NCBI GenBank assembly: GCA_013368375.1
Contig: JAACJP010000020.1
Coordinates: forward strand, 124,001-188,000
DNA: 64,000 nucleotides
Direction: 5' to 3'
Source: Tricholomella constricta
Lineage: Eukaryota; Basidiomycota; Agaricomycetes; Agaricales; Lyophyllaceae
Part shown: positions 34,607 to 47,072 of the stretch, in pieces
Layout of the letters: each line of letters opens with the position of its first letter
Numbering within the stretch: position 1 is the stretch's first letter
Translations under genes and position numbers: made by a program
The notes under the pieces: generated by a model
The model's database searches: none
Seen by the model: the letters and a program-made list of their open reading frames with translations, nothing else
What the model was told of the DNA's origin: nothing

Positions 34607-35859
34607 CGCGGGTAAGTGTATTTGACTCTGAGCAGGTAATCAATATCCTGCCATAATCTGACCAAGTTGATAAGGCGTACAGGTTTATTCTTTGCGTAAC
34701 TGAAGAGCAGATCTGAGTGCGATCGTGGAGGTGCAAGATCAAGATGGTGTTGACAACTCCGACTCCCGACCGTTGTCAAAACGTCCAAGTGCCCTCCCTC
34801 CTCTGCCGTTCTTTCCTAAAGTAATCTGCACGCACTCGTGTTGCGCATCGTCACCCTTGCGTCCTTAGCCCGACAAGTCCGTCCACCCGAGAGCATGCGC
34901 AAGCTAGGAGGGAATGGGACGAGGTAGATACGTCTGTCGGACCAGATGAACCGGCGAGTACTCGCGTCGACGAATGGGAACAGAATTCGCCGAGTATCAG
35001 CTCCCCGAGCTTGAGAGGGTTATTCAAGAGCAAGGCCTGTGTAACTCTATGGTTCTATGATTTTACGCATCGTTACAGGTTGATACACAGCGGTGCCCGC
35101 CCATCCTTATACACGGCACTTGGAGCACTTGCTGAGAAGCATTAAAACAACGTAGTTCAAGGCTTTAACTCGCTCTCATAAAGACCTAGCGTCCACAAGC
35201 TTTACTGCTGGCTACGATAGCTATATGTTGTTGTCGGACTAGCATATTGAATGAATTCCATCGATCGTGAACAGAGATTCATGTAGGTGTCGTCGACATT
35301 GGTGATCATCGGCGACGCTGGTCCATAGGTCTCAATGACACTGAGTCTTTCAATTCCCGAGTTCGCGAGTAGCGATAACTACTGACATCCAGCGTCAGAA
35401 TTTAGCGGTCGGGGGACCAGGACTTGCGGCGCGATGCGACATGGTGACGGAAGTTGGATCTTCAGGCCAGCATGCGCTTTACCCTATCAAGAGAGAAACA
35501 AAACCAAAACAGACATCCTCGGGGTTACAATGTAGTCCGGAGCAGCCGACGGCGTTGTCGTCGTCGTCTCAGGCTCATCAATGGCAGAGCAACGTCGTTC
35601 CAAAACCGGAAACTTGAGTCCACTGCGTCCTCTTTCCAGTTTGACAACCTAGTCAGCAGCCTTGCGCGAATGAACAGCGTCAAACCATATGCAAGTGCTC
35701 CGAGCGAGATCTAATTCAGGTGTTTTCTGATACAGGACGGACGAGTAATAGTAGCTATGCGACGACGGGGAGCCTTCATTGGGTTCCGGGTGGGGTCTAC
35801 GAGGAGGACTTGCCCGCTGTTTCCTTCTCCCTCGCGACTTCATCAGCCAGCGCGGTCTG
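34607..35859. other. Intergenic, no gene seen
   Basis: Presumed promoter of the GTPase gene, then about 1 kb without supported coding sequence up to duplication copy B. A 38-bp segment bounded by TGTAAC and GTTACA at about 35039-35076 looks LTR-like but is too short to call. Confidence 0.4.
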
Positions 35860-36351
35860 ATGTTGGGCGTCAGTACGGTTCGGAGTTCATGCGAAGCGTG
35901 TAGACACACCTGAATGCCACCGACGCCGGCCTCCCAGCGCTGGAACTTGAGGCTGGCGAGTCCCCTCCGCTCAGCAAGCAGATGTTGTTCCGCAGAAGGA
36001 GTTGCTGTTCGTCGAGGCCAGCGCCAAGTGCGGGAATGTCGAGGAGGCAAGAGGTCGGTCGATCACGGACATGATGCTCCCCTACAACCCCAAACAAGGA
36101 GATTGTTGGTGGTTGTGTATGCGGGCGGCAAAGGTAGTCGGAAGCCCAGTCTGCCCGTCGCCAGTTTAGAGAGTCATCTTTTCCCAAGCACAGATCCAGG
36201 AGAAGGGAATCAGGACGCACGCGCAGTTGGCGTGCTCTCGAGGAAAATACTTATGTAATCCCGACAATTGCCCGGCCCGAGGACAACTTCATCAACGACA
36301 AGCTATATATGTTCCCACTGCCATCTTGAAGCAGATTTCTGACCTCTTTCA

Positions 36352-37178
36352 ATGTTAGGTAGACGTCCATCTCCCGTTATCTTCTCTCATTCTCTCTAAC
36401 CCATACTACCCGCAGTCATTGGCCTAACCGGAGGCATAGCGACCGGCAAATCCACGGTCTCGAAGCTCCTGAAGGCCAAGAATATACCCGTGGTGGACGC
36501 AGATATTTTAGCGCGCCAGGTCGTCGAGCCAGGGACAAGCGGCCTCAAGAATATCGTCAAGGAGTTTGGCCCAGAAATCTTGCTGCCGGATGGGACGCTT
36601 GATCGCAAGAAATTGGGGACAATTGTGTTCAACGACGAGGGGAAACGCAAGAAGCTCAATGCCATCGTGCACCCGGCCGTCAGGTGGGCCATGTTCATGA
36701 AAGTCATCAAGCATTGGGTGGACAGTGAGAAGTACTGTGTGCTTGATGTTCCGCTGCTGATCGAGGGGGGCGTCTGGCAGTGGGTCGGTAAGGTCGTCGT
36801 TGTTTACTGGTAAGCTTCCTTCTACTTCTATACAACATGTTTGACGTGTTGCTCCGTAGCTCAGCCGATATTCAACTGCAGCGCTTGATGCTACGCGACA
36901 ACTCAACGAGCGAAGAAGCCTCCGCGCGTCTGAACTCGCAACTCCCTATTGCTGAGAAGGTCACGTATGCCGACGTGGTCATCGACAATTCTGGGACGCC
37001 GCAGGAGCTGAGCAATCAGGTAGACGCGTTTGTGGAGAAGTTGGATAAGGAGATGGGCTCTCTTTGGTGGATCGGGTATATTCTCCCCTTCGTTTCTCTG
37101 TTCTCTGCGGTCTGGATCCTGGTTTCACGTCGCCTTCGCAAGAAGCTTCGACGAGGACAGAAGGACAAGACAACATAA
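36352..37178 (+). CDS. Dephospho-CoA kinase, copy B
   Basis: Model: join(36352..36358, 36416..36809, 36860..37178), 239 aa, same exon plan as copy A. The P-loop reads GLTGGIATGKST. Differences from copy A are few and mostly conservative (Asn/Asp near residue 26; Ile/Asn after GLKN; Val/Ile before DAFVEK). It keeps the C-terminal hydrophobic segment and basic tail. Both copies look intact, so the window contains two potentially active genes for the last CoA-synthesis step. Nothing visible shows which one is expressed. Confidence 0.9.
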
Positions 37179-38016
37179 ACCTGTTCATCCTCTTCAAGAT
37201 ATCCACGATTGATTGTGAGAGTGCACAAGAGTTCTTCAGGCAGAACTCAATTTTCGAGCCTAACCAGGTGAGGTTTAACCTCACCATCACCCAAACTCAG
37301 GTATTGTAGGCACCAACACCGACCGCCGTTTCGCCCTTCAGCCTCCGAAACTTGATATTCATGAAATGAGAGGCTGTGTTTTGGAAACGAGAGTTGCCCA
37401 TTGCCCATCACACGATGAGTCCGAAGCTTGATTCATCGACGTCGTTCAACGCTCCGCTCAATATATTACAAGGCAAACAGTCCCAATGAGATTCTAAGTA
37501 GAATTTCCATTGCCCAATTCTGAAGCAGGATACGGCGTCCAGACCTCTCACTGTCGACAACGCGTTCACCACTGTGCACAAACTCTACACACCGTAAGAA
37601 CATTGAGCGCTGATTAGAGAGATCTTCCTGGAAGTCTGCGTCCATAAGAAGAATATTTTTCAGTTCCTTGACTTCACCTAAGTATCACAATCACCGGGAT
37701 TTAATTTCCTCGCGCGTGGCCGATTCTAGGCTTCCTGCCTTTTTTTTTCGCATAGAATCGCTCCCCGCCGCGCAGAGACCTTAGAGTATTAGTCGACCCT
37801 TGCATGGGTAACATTCTCGTATCTCCCATTTCAGGGGCTTGTCACATCGATTCCTCCCCAGAGTCCTTTGTGACGTCCAGTCAAATCCAGAAAAACGCAG
37901 CTCAAGGAAGAAAGCGACGCCAACCCAGGAACGACTGTGTACGCCTACGTCTTCTTTTTTTCTTTCTTCCTGCATGATTTCCGACTCTGCTCATATCACC
38001 ACACAGGGTGGCGCAG
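37179..38016. other. Intergenic/promoter region, copy B
   Basis: Counterpart of 26380-27242 with a few indels, one being a loss of about 27 bp near 37375. No gene. Confidence 0.4.
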
Positions 38017-39888
38017 ATGGCGGACCTCAATGGATGGTCCGTGTGGAAAACTCTGACGATTGGAACTGGGGCTCGGATGCCACCGCCGTTCTATCAGGAC
38101 GACAACAATTCTGGCGGCGAAGACAAGCTCAACGAACATAGCGTGAACGAAATGGACGCGCAACCGGAAGAAGACGAGCTCCGGCCTGACGACTCCGACT
38201 CGGATCCCACCGCCAAAGAGTCAGCAGAAAATGAGAGAGTCGTCTTGCGATTCAAGCAGGGCCTGAAGGAGGCTGAGAAGGATAAGGCTGCGAAGAACGA
38301 GTGGCTCGCGCGAAACGCTAAATCCGTAAGTGCCATTTCGTTTCGTTTTTCATCACATTGCATACGTCAAAAACCGTTTTATTTAACCGTTTCCTACCTA
38401 CAGATATGCACGACATGCAAGAAGAAGCCCGATGCGTGCCAGCGCCGTGACGGCAAGGTCGGGTGCATCCCCTGCAGGGCCGCACGCCGGCGCTGCTCCA
38501 TGACGAAGGGCTACATTATGGAGTACGCTGCGAGACGCGCGAACGTTGCGGGTGAGAGAGCGGGAGTGTTGTTCGAGACGTATGGCAAAACGAGACGAAC
38601 TGCAACCCGATCTAGGAAAAGGGTGGTCAAGGTGGAAGCAGAGGCAGATGAGAATGCTGACCGCGGGGCTCTGGGTGCGATAGAGGAGGACACGAAAGCA
38701 AAAGCAAAAGAGAAGGAGAAAACGAGAGCGAAGAGGGCCAAGAAAACAACAACAGAGTTTCAGAGTTCAGCGAGGGTTGACTCTCCTGCCCACATGGGTT
38801 CCTCGCCAGCGAAGCCTGTAACCACTGTTTCGAGGGAGCCACATCCGCTGGTAGCATCCACTCTCAATCCGTCTAGTGAAACACGTTTTGTCCCGACGTC
38901 AATGATGCGCTCTCCCCTCTTGACGGGCGAACACCTTGATATGTCGTTGTTTCCTAAAGCATCATCCGCCACACTCGCACGCGAGGCATCCAAAAGGCTA
39001 GGGACACGCGTACAGAATATCACTCCAGCGATGACCTCCTCGACTCATCCAGTCCCACACTTCGAGGCGTTTTCTCAGCTCCGAGGCGATTCAAGGCGAG
39101 ACTTGAACGCCCAGTACAACAACCTGAGAGATAATTATGAGAAGTTGGGGAAGGACAAAGCGACGTTGACAGCCAGAGCGCATAAACTAGAAAATGAAAA
39201 TCGACAACTCAAGGAAGAGGTAAAGGATCTTGTTCGGTGTCATAAAGAGGTCCTAGAGTTAAGGGCTGAGATTGCAAAAATAAAATCAGAGCAAGGACAG
39301 AACGAGGGCGGCGCCGCGGATAGGGAGATTGCTTGGCCAAACAGCGAAGGAAACAAGGATAACCAGGACGCAGTTGAAAGGATCAAATGTATTTTCTGCT
39401 CCTGTTGCTCCGTTGCCGTAGGTATGCTGACTTGAGAAACCACAGCGCTCGAAAGATACATAACTACGCAACAAAGGAACCACATGCGGCTCTCCGCGCG
39501 CGTCGGTCAGGTAGAGCTCATGCTCAGGCGCCTCGTGTGCCCAAGAGATGCCTCTAGTGTCTTTGAGAACAAGGATACGCTTCTGGAGATGGCACTGGAG
39601 GAGCTCTCGTCCTGCCTCCACGACGACATGGGATCGCGCATGGAGTATTGGAACGGAAACCCGCTAAGTAATTCCGCTGTGGTATTCAAGCCGGAGATCA
39701 TACATATGCGCCCGTCTCAGATGGCTGTGGACTGCGCGGGAGATGCGGACAGGGAAACAGACATGCAGGAGCAAGAGCGCCACGAGCGTCGTACTCGGAG
39801 GCTAGGGTCTATGCGAGAAAACCACGATGAACCTATGGTTCTTCCAGGAAAAGCATCCGGCAGTAGGAAGAGAAAGTCCAGAGAGTGA
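38017..39888 (+). CDS. Zn2Cys6-like/coiled-coil protein, copy B
   Basis: Model: join(38017..38325, 38404..39388, 39446..39888), 578 aa. Same domain order as copy A: acidic N-terminus, CX2CX6CX8CX2CX6C cluster near residue 105, Lys/Glu-rich basic stretch, Ser/Pro linker, C-terminal coiled coil. It ends in a basic SRKRKSRE tail that resembles a nuclear localisation signal, which copy A lost through a one-base deletion. I take this as the intact form. The 78-nt first intron is in frame without a stop, so intron retention would add 26 residues immediately before the cysteine cluster. Confidence 0.78.
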
Positions 39889-40093
39889 GACGGCGTGCAG
39901 GCGATGTCCTGGTGGCGTTGGGCTGCTGAAGTTATCATTTTTGACGTGGAAACTCGAGGGTCATCTCATATTTCCTTGGTGTCGATGAATTAATTAATTT
40001 TGCCGCACTTGCAGTGTATTTGCGGCTGTTTGGCGAGACCGTCTGAGATGAGATAACTTGGCGCTTGTTGGTGCTGCTTCGAGTTTGTATATT

Positions 40094-42265
40094 ATGGCCA
40101 CAGGTCAGGTCGCTCTAGCGCGTCACAGGACGCCTGTCCCAGTCCAAAAGTCCTCACGACAGGTTGTTCCTGCCTTTCTACAAAAACTTCATGAGTGAGC
40201 TTTCCCTATGTCTCGACCTGGACCCTTAAAGCTAATGTGTTTCGTAAAGGATGGTCAACGATCCAAATAATCATGAATTGATTCGCTGGTCAGAGGCAGG
40301 AGACTCATTTTATGGTGCGTGAATGGAATTGGGTGCAACAATGTATCATGGTGCTGAACAGGATGTAGTACTGGATCACGAACGTTTCGCTCGAGAAGTC
40401 CTCGGTCGCTGGTTCAAACACCAGAACTTCGCCTCATTTGTCCGGCAACTCAACATGTACGGATTTCACAAAATACCGCACCTGCAACAGGGTGTATTGA
40501 GAAGTGACACGGACACAGAGTTTTGGAACTTTGCGCATGCGAACTTTCATCGAGGGCAACCCGATCTCCTTTGTCTTATCCAACGGAAGAAGCAGTCAGC
40601 ACAGCCTGGGGATGAAGTTGTCATGGATTTGCGGGAAACGAACAGTGCAACTCCTGCGCAAGCCAACTCGTTCTCTGGCCAGGTCGTCGACATCCACTCC
40701 ATCGTGAACGGTATTGCGGCAATCAAGCGCCACCAGTCGACGATATCGGCCGAGCTGAACGAACTCAAACGATCGAATCAGCTACTGTGGCAGGATGCAA
40801 TGGACGCTCGGACAAAGCACCAGAAACAGCAAGACACAATCAACCGTATCGTCAAGTTTTTGGCTGGTGTTTTTGGAAATCGTGCGAACCCACACAAGGA
40901 GGATGTCGTGGAATCGAACCCGTCACGGGCCGTTGTCCCCCGTAGAAAGTCTCGCTTCTTGATTGAGGATGGTCGGACTGGAAAGGTAACATTCGACAAC
41001 GAGAAGGGTGTTCCTGATAATGACAGCGAAATGGGGGACCCTCCTGGTCCGAGTGAGTACTCACCTTGTTCTTCTTTATCTCATACTCATATCTCAATGA
41101 AGCTCAATATCCTATAATTGAAACTCCTCAATCCATCGCTTCACCGACTCCCTCCGACCGTATTTCGCCTGACCCATTCCTCGGTGCATATCCACCCCCT
41201 CCTCACGAAGCATCGCATATTCCTCAGCAACCTACTCAATCACCCTCTCTTCCTACTCCCACAACCGATGCAACTCCCTCGTCTGCCCAGGCTACGCCTA
41301 ACCCTAAGGCGACACCTTTCCAGCCCACTGATATCATTGGGCGCTCTGTCACACCCAATCGCAGCCCCGTGAACATGGAATTCGACCCTCGGATTCAAGT
41401 AGTTCTCAACCAACTAACCCCGGCTCAAATTCAACAACTACTTTCCTCATTGTCACACACTTTAGATCCAATCCCAACCACGGACCCTTCATCTTCATCT
41501 TCATCCCAGCTCACGCAATATACGCCGTCCTCTGATTTGTTTAACCAATTCATCAACCCATCCTCACCCAGACACGACACTCACGTCCCCGACGGCGGTC
41601 TTCTATCCTTCGACGACCACCATGATCCGATGAACCTCCAAGAAAACAACATGGGTAATGTGTCAAAATCATGGAAGGCCACCGCAGACATCGAGCGCGA
41701 CGTCAACGCCATGAACACGGACCTCGACACCTTCATCCGCGGGCTCGGGCTCGATCCCCAACACCTAGCCGCCGGCTCAGCCGGCTCGTCCCCGAGCTCG
41801 CCCTCCTTACACCTCGAGCCGGATGACACGCACGTGGACCCACAGCCCCCACCATCTCTGGTTCATCCCGACACGTCAAGTTCATCCTCGGGAGGGGACC
41901 CCATATTCGATTTCGATTCCTTTTTGAACTCGTTCGCAGGGAGCGGGCATCCCGACACGGCATTTCCCACCGATGGCGAGCCGTTCTCCGCGGCGAACCA
42001 CGGACCCATCGCACTTGACCCCCATCCCGCACTGCACCCCCCCGCAGTCGCCCAACCCCTGCTTCCGCATCAACATCAACAGGGGGCGCCGCCCATACCA
42101 GGCGTGCGGGGGGTCAGTCCGGCCACGGCGAAACGCAAATCGGACGCCTCAGAGCTCGCTGCACAACTCCCTCTCCAGGCGATGCCGGCGCTGACGGACA
42201 CTGGTACAGCTACAGCTACACCTACAGCTGCGTCGAAGCCCTCGAAGCGGCGAAGAAATAAATAA
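40094..42265 (+). CDS. HSF1: Heat shock transcription factor HSF1
   Basis: Model: join(40094..40194, 40250..40314, 40369..41052, 41103..42265), 670 aa. The N-terminal HSF DNA-binding domain (residues about 17-120) is spread over exons 1-3: VPAFLQKLHE, the junction giving SFYVLDHERFAREVL, then the recognition helix NFASFVRQLNMYGFHK and FHRGQPDLL. A predicted coiled-coil trimerisation region follows (about 150-200; HQSTISAELNELKRSN). The long C-terminal region is Pro/Ser/Asp-rich as in activation domains and ends in KRRRNK. HSF trimers bind nGAAn repeats in heat-shock promoters. The intron 2 acceptor is set by the frame at 40368. The promoter and first two exons are duplicated in copy A. Confidence 0.93.
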
Positions 42266-42703
42266 AGTATTCCATTATTAATAAAAGCAACTCCTTTTTT
42301 CCTCTTCAACCAGATACACACATGTACCCTGTATGCATCACATCCACCACAAACAACCCCATGTACTTCCTCCCCCGCTCGCAATTAGCTAGCTATCATA
42401 CCAAAACATACGTAGTAGTCAGGCCAGCGTTTGTAAACTATAATGTATTTTGGCAACAGATTCAGTGAACGAATGTTGGATCGTTTGTTTTTGGGGATAT
42501 GCGCGATTGACAATTGATGGAAAAAAGACGCGTAGAAACAAAAAAAAAAAACGAACGGTAGGAGGAAGTTCCATGGTAAAGCAAGACAAAAAAAAAGTAG
42601 AGGTAAGGAGTGGATGGGTTTTTAGATAAAAGTAGACAATGGTATACATACACAGAAGAACATGTCAAGGCAGCAGGAAAGGAGATAACGACAGGCGTCA
42701 TTT
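42266..42703. other. Intergenic between convergent genes
   Basis: Between the HSF1 stop and the arrestin stop on the opposite strand. Contains an AATAAA-like AAATAAATAAAG just after HSF1 (42257-42270) and homopolymer runs. No gene. Confidence 0.5.
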
Positions 42704-45700
42704 TCACTCCCCAGCTGGTTTTGGAGGTAGCGGAGGTGGAGGAGGGATCGAATCAAAGGCAGGAGCGAACGGACTAAACGGCCGGACGTCCAACGGCGGG
42801 GTTGACGTTTTTGTCGGCAAAGGATGCGCCAATGCCAATGCCTCGTCAGCAGGGAACGTCCCGTTCATGGCGAACTTTGAGACCCGCGCATCCTCCTCCT
42901 GGGTCTCTTGGATGTACTCAACGGGAGGCCGGGGCATGAGAGGAGGCGGTGCAGGGGGACTTGAGTGCGGCTGGAGTACGCTCGAAGTCGGGCGGGAGGG
43001 GCCGACTCCGTTCCCTCTTTGCTGCTGCTGTTGCTGCTGCTGTTGAGCAGCCGCTCTGGCGTCCCGAGCGGCATACTGGGCCTTGAGCAGTGCCTTCTCT
43101 TCGGCCGCTGTCAGGATCTTCCCTGGCGACGTGGGTGGCGTCGGGGTAGGTCGCTGACCACGGACGCCAGCGGATGGCGAATGAGTGGCAGTGGCAGTGG
43201 CAGTGGTGGCGTTGCCGCGCGGTGGTGTTTGTGGCGGCGAGGTGCGACCTGCTGAGGCGTTCAAGGCCAGAGCGTCCTGAGCTTCAAACTTGCGGCGTAG
43301 AATTTCTTTCTCTGAAAGACCATGGTTGCCGTTGACCGCGGCCGGGGCACGAGCTGGAGTGGGTGCATGCTGAGAGAACGGGGGCGGGGAAGCGTTCACT
43401 GCCGTCGTCTGATTCTGACGAGCCAAGGCTGCGGCATCCTGCTCTTCATAAGCCCGGCGGAGCCTTTCCTTCTCCGAGAGATGGGACGCAGGGATGAGGT
43501 TGGCCGGCATCTCGAACGGCGGAGGGAGATCATTCGTCAACACTGGTGCAGGCGTAGACGAGGATGCGGTTGCTTTAGTATCAGGGTAAAGGTGCTCGTA
43601 GGCGATAGGGCCACTGCCGGAAGTTTGAAGACTCCCTGCGTCCTCGATCGCCACATAACCCGCATTCTGCACGCGGTCCACGGCCATCTTGGCTTCATGG
43701 TACCGCTTGAGCGCTGCCTTTTCTTGCTCGGCGGTGAGGTATTGCGGGACAGGAGCCTTGGGCGGAGATTTCTGCGGCGACGCGTTTGCCGAGTGCTGTC
43801 TCGCCATTGCCTGGTTTCGTGCAGACATGGCCTGGGAATACAACTCTGCAGGAGTGTTCTGCTTCTTGGTGCTCGGGGGGCTCTTGCTTGTGGAAGGCTG
43901 CCTGGAGAGATCAACGGCACGGTTTCCATCCGAATCGCTTCTGCCGTGCAGTGACGGAGGTGGAGAGTACTCAAGGCCTTGAGTCTTCTTGACCGCGGCT
44001 TGGGCTTGGTTGAAAAGCCGTAATTTCTCTTCCTCTGCGGTGGGCCAAGGTCCATTTCTGGGTGGGGTAGCGGCTTGTTGGACGATAGGAGCAGGCTGTG
44101 GTGGCTTGAAGGGCGTTAGAATTATGAATTGCGACGAATAGGATTGGCGACATACCGGCGTCGTCACTCCCGCAACGTTGCCCTGTATCCTTTCGACCTT
44201 TGCCCTCGCAGCCTCATAAAGTCGTTGCTTCTCATCCTCCGCTGACGGCCAGGGTCCCCGAGAATTCGTAGATGGATCATGGGGGCTTGAGCTGGTGCGC
44301 TCTCGGGTATCTGTTTCCGGCTGTGGTATATCACTCGGCAGAGCGTTGGTAATCGTAAGCCTATTCGCATTCGGCGCATTAGCAGAACCGGGCCTTCTTC
44401 CAACCCCTGTCGTTGCTGTGGAACCTGGCGGACGGAAGCCAAATTCGTCCGAAAGGGTATTGCTGGCCGCAGAACTGGAATGATTATGAGTGGGCCTTGT
44501 ACTGTATCCATATCCGCCGAGCTCATCGACTTTGGCTGCTGGTGAGCCGTGGTAACCGCTTGCGTGCGTTGGGAGAGTACTATAGGCGTTAGCAGGGGAA
44601 TTGCGCCCAAAGCTATAGCTGTCCTTCGAAAGGGGCAAGGTTGACGCTGCGGGTGGCCGTTGAGGAGGGGGTTCAGCCCGTGTGATTGTTTGATGGGCAG
44701 GAGAGATTGGAATTAAAGAGAGAGTGGGAGCAGGGCCAATTCGTCTATCACTCAAAGTCAGCGTTGCACCTTTCACACTTTTGATACATTAGCGCACCTG
44801 ATCGCTTCCTGAGAAACTACTCTGCTCGAGATGTATCAGTATCGAGGATATATTCCGATGACTGATAAATCACACCTTTGCCAATTCGAAACAATAACCG
44901 GAAGATCCAGAACTATAGGTGGCCTGTGATCCACAATCGCCTTCACGCAGAGGGTATATGTAACGTCAATATGCCTAGCCGAATTGAGGGATGTCGTTGT
45001 GTGATTGGGCGAGATAGAGCAGGTTAGCTCTGCTCGATGCTCAGTCCCTGGGTGTAGGGCCCCGTTTATGGCCAGCTTGCTGTCACTTATCGAAATAACC
45101 TTTACTTGAGGAGGGAGGAGTTTCTTCCCGGCCTGAAGGCCAGTACGGAATACCGTGGCTTCCTTGAGTGTGATCTCAAACCCACGAAGAATGGTGTTGT
45201 CAAGTGCGTCAGACCTGAGAAGGGCCATGACAGCTATACGATCGCCCGGCCCATAGCAGGTCTGATTGCGGTCGACAACAAGAGTGCAGCCATCTTTGAC
45301 GACTTGTCGTGTCTCGTGTTGAAGGTACACGGGCCAAGTCGAATGAAGCTCGTGCTTGTCGATGATGATGCTAGCCTGTGTGGATACAACAACAGACTTT
45401 CTCTTGCGGAGGAATCCCCTACACCGATTGAGAAAGTGCGTTGAAGGGAATATAACGGCTGAACGTACCTTTTGCCTTTAGTGCACAAGCTGGCGACAAG
45501 CTCATATTGAATCCCAGCTGTTGAACGTTGCAAGGTGAATACGCGTAACTTTGAGAGTCCATGTAGAGTAAGGCACCTCGATTATCCAATGCGATACTTG
45601 GAGGAATGGATTCAGGTATACGAATTGAGAACGGGAAGTCTTGCTGCAATTCCAGTCAAATTTCAATGTAGACTGACATCAGACTGACATGAAAGGGTAT

Positions 45701-46009
45701 GATACTCACTGTGCGCAAGAGGCCGTATTCATCACTCGACGTCCAGAGGTTTACCGGGCTAGGTCCGACAAAATCGTAGAACGTGTTCGACATGCCTCCA
45801 CCAGGGAGCGTTTCCACCTTCCGCAGCTCAATGCGCACCCACTTCGCCTTGACCCCCTGAGGACCGACTCTGACCTCGATGGCCTAAAATAAATGGATTT
45901 CAATGCGCATCATCCATGCCAGCGACACATCACGTACACCCTTCACAGCGGCCTGCGGCCTATCTGGCCCACCAGGAGGAATACCGGGGTACCCTTGGTT
46001 GAGATTCAT
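42704..46009 (-). CDS. Arrestin-related trafficking adaptor (LDB19/ART1-like)
   Basis: Arrestin-like adaptors recruit Rsp5-type ubiquitin ligases to membrane transporters. Approximate exons on the - strand: 46009 (ATG candidate) to about 45940; 45883..45710; 45643..about 45465; 45418..44876; 44777..44156; 44104..42704. Arrestin-fold signs are KWVRIELRKVETLPGGG, IRIPESIPPS, LQHETRQVVKDGC, YGPGDRI and ITLKEATVFRTG. A Pro/Gln-rich C-terminal half, in which I see no clear PY motif, carries five related helical segments (TAEEEKLRLFNQAQ, SEKERLRRAYEEQD and similar) and a polyGln run. The 51-nt intron at 44105-44155 is in frame without a stop. The junction near 45465 and the first exon are uncertain. 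Confidence 0.72.
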
Positions 46010-47072
46010 GAGCCTCCCTGTACACATGTCATCAAGGCCTCTCTTACCATGAACGAATTCGACATTTGGAGGTGGACGTAAAGTTCTGTTTGAAAGCCGT
46101 TATTATTATTATTTGAAATGTGGCACACGGGCGCGGAAGTCATATCTGCTTACAGCTTCACCTGCGACATCTCCTCCCTCGAGGTAGTTGAAAACGAAGA
46201 AAGCTGGAAGGACAAGAGAGGGAGAGGAAGCAAAAGATCAAACAGCTGAGGCTCCAAATGGGTCGCCTACAGAGCAACGGTTTGACCGGAACGTTTGTGC
46301 CCACCCCTGGACGATTTTGTTGCGGCTGTGCCAAGTGCCTCCATTTGTCTCCCACCATCATTAGTGATGGAATCTTCGTGATATCTATAAGTACAGTAGC
46401 GCGTCCCGCCCAAATCCCAGCGCGGTACAAGGTACCAGTTGGTTTGATGTACTACAAATAGGCAGCATATCGGAAATCTTTCTGTCTCCTCATCCTGACG
46501 ATCTATAGCTGGCCATTGATTAAAATATTATTATCGGCTTCAACCTAATCGCGCAAGCGTTGTTGATTATCTCGGGAAGAATCAACGAAACGGAACCGGC
46601 GCATCGAACAAGGCTGGCCGTCCAGAAGTATATAAGTAAGTAAAGCACACATAGCCGCAAGTTTGATCATCATCTCATCCAATGGCAGATGAACTTCATT
46701 GATCGCGGGAATAGCCCTTCTACTCCAACCACGACTCGGAGTCTCTCGAGCGAGCCTCATTAGAGTATCCTCTCCAGCAAATTTTATGTATGTAGGGGAC
46801 GATACCGCGCAGGAGCCACTGGTCTGGGCGTGTCGAGTCGCCGGGGAGGCCGATGTACTTGAAACACACCGCGGGCCGCGTTGGCGCTTCGCTTAAGACC
46901 ACACATTCAGGGCGTCCTTCATATACACACCTTATTGAAACACATCACGTTGGTTCGAAAGCAATACGTACAATTTACACTGTAATGTAATAAAAGTGTT
47001 TTTGACACAAGAGCAGCAGGAAAGAAATACTTAAATACAGAGCAGCTACATATGAGAAGGAAGGAAGGCACT
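46010..47072. other. Intergenic, no supported gene
   Basis: Upstream of the arrestin gene and downstream of SF3b2. Short open frames occur on both strands (for example 46720-46902) but none has a recognisable motif or splice continuity. A second possible short first exon of the arrestin gene lies near 46060. Confidence 0.4.

Larger units (their letters stand above)
35860..40327 (+). repeat. Segmental duplication, copy B
   Basis: Direct repeat of 25027-29561 in the same orientation. It ends inside HSF1 intron 2, after which the intact HSF1 gene continues. Copy B is therefore the likely original location and copy A the derived one. About 6.3 kb separates the two copies. Confidence 0.95.

Noticed and set aside
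35039..35076. TGTAAC...GTTACA segment as a tiny LTR
   Set aside because: Only 38 bp, no TSD or element sequence; probably chance.
46158..46430. 90-codon - strand frame upstream of the arrestin gene
   Set aside because: Hydrophobic but motif-free, and it overlaps the likely promoter.
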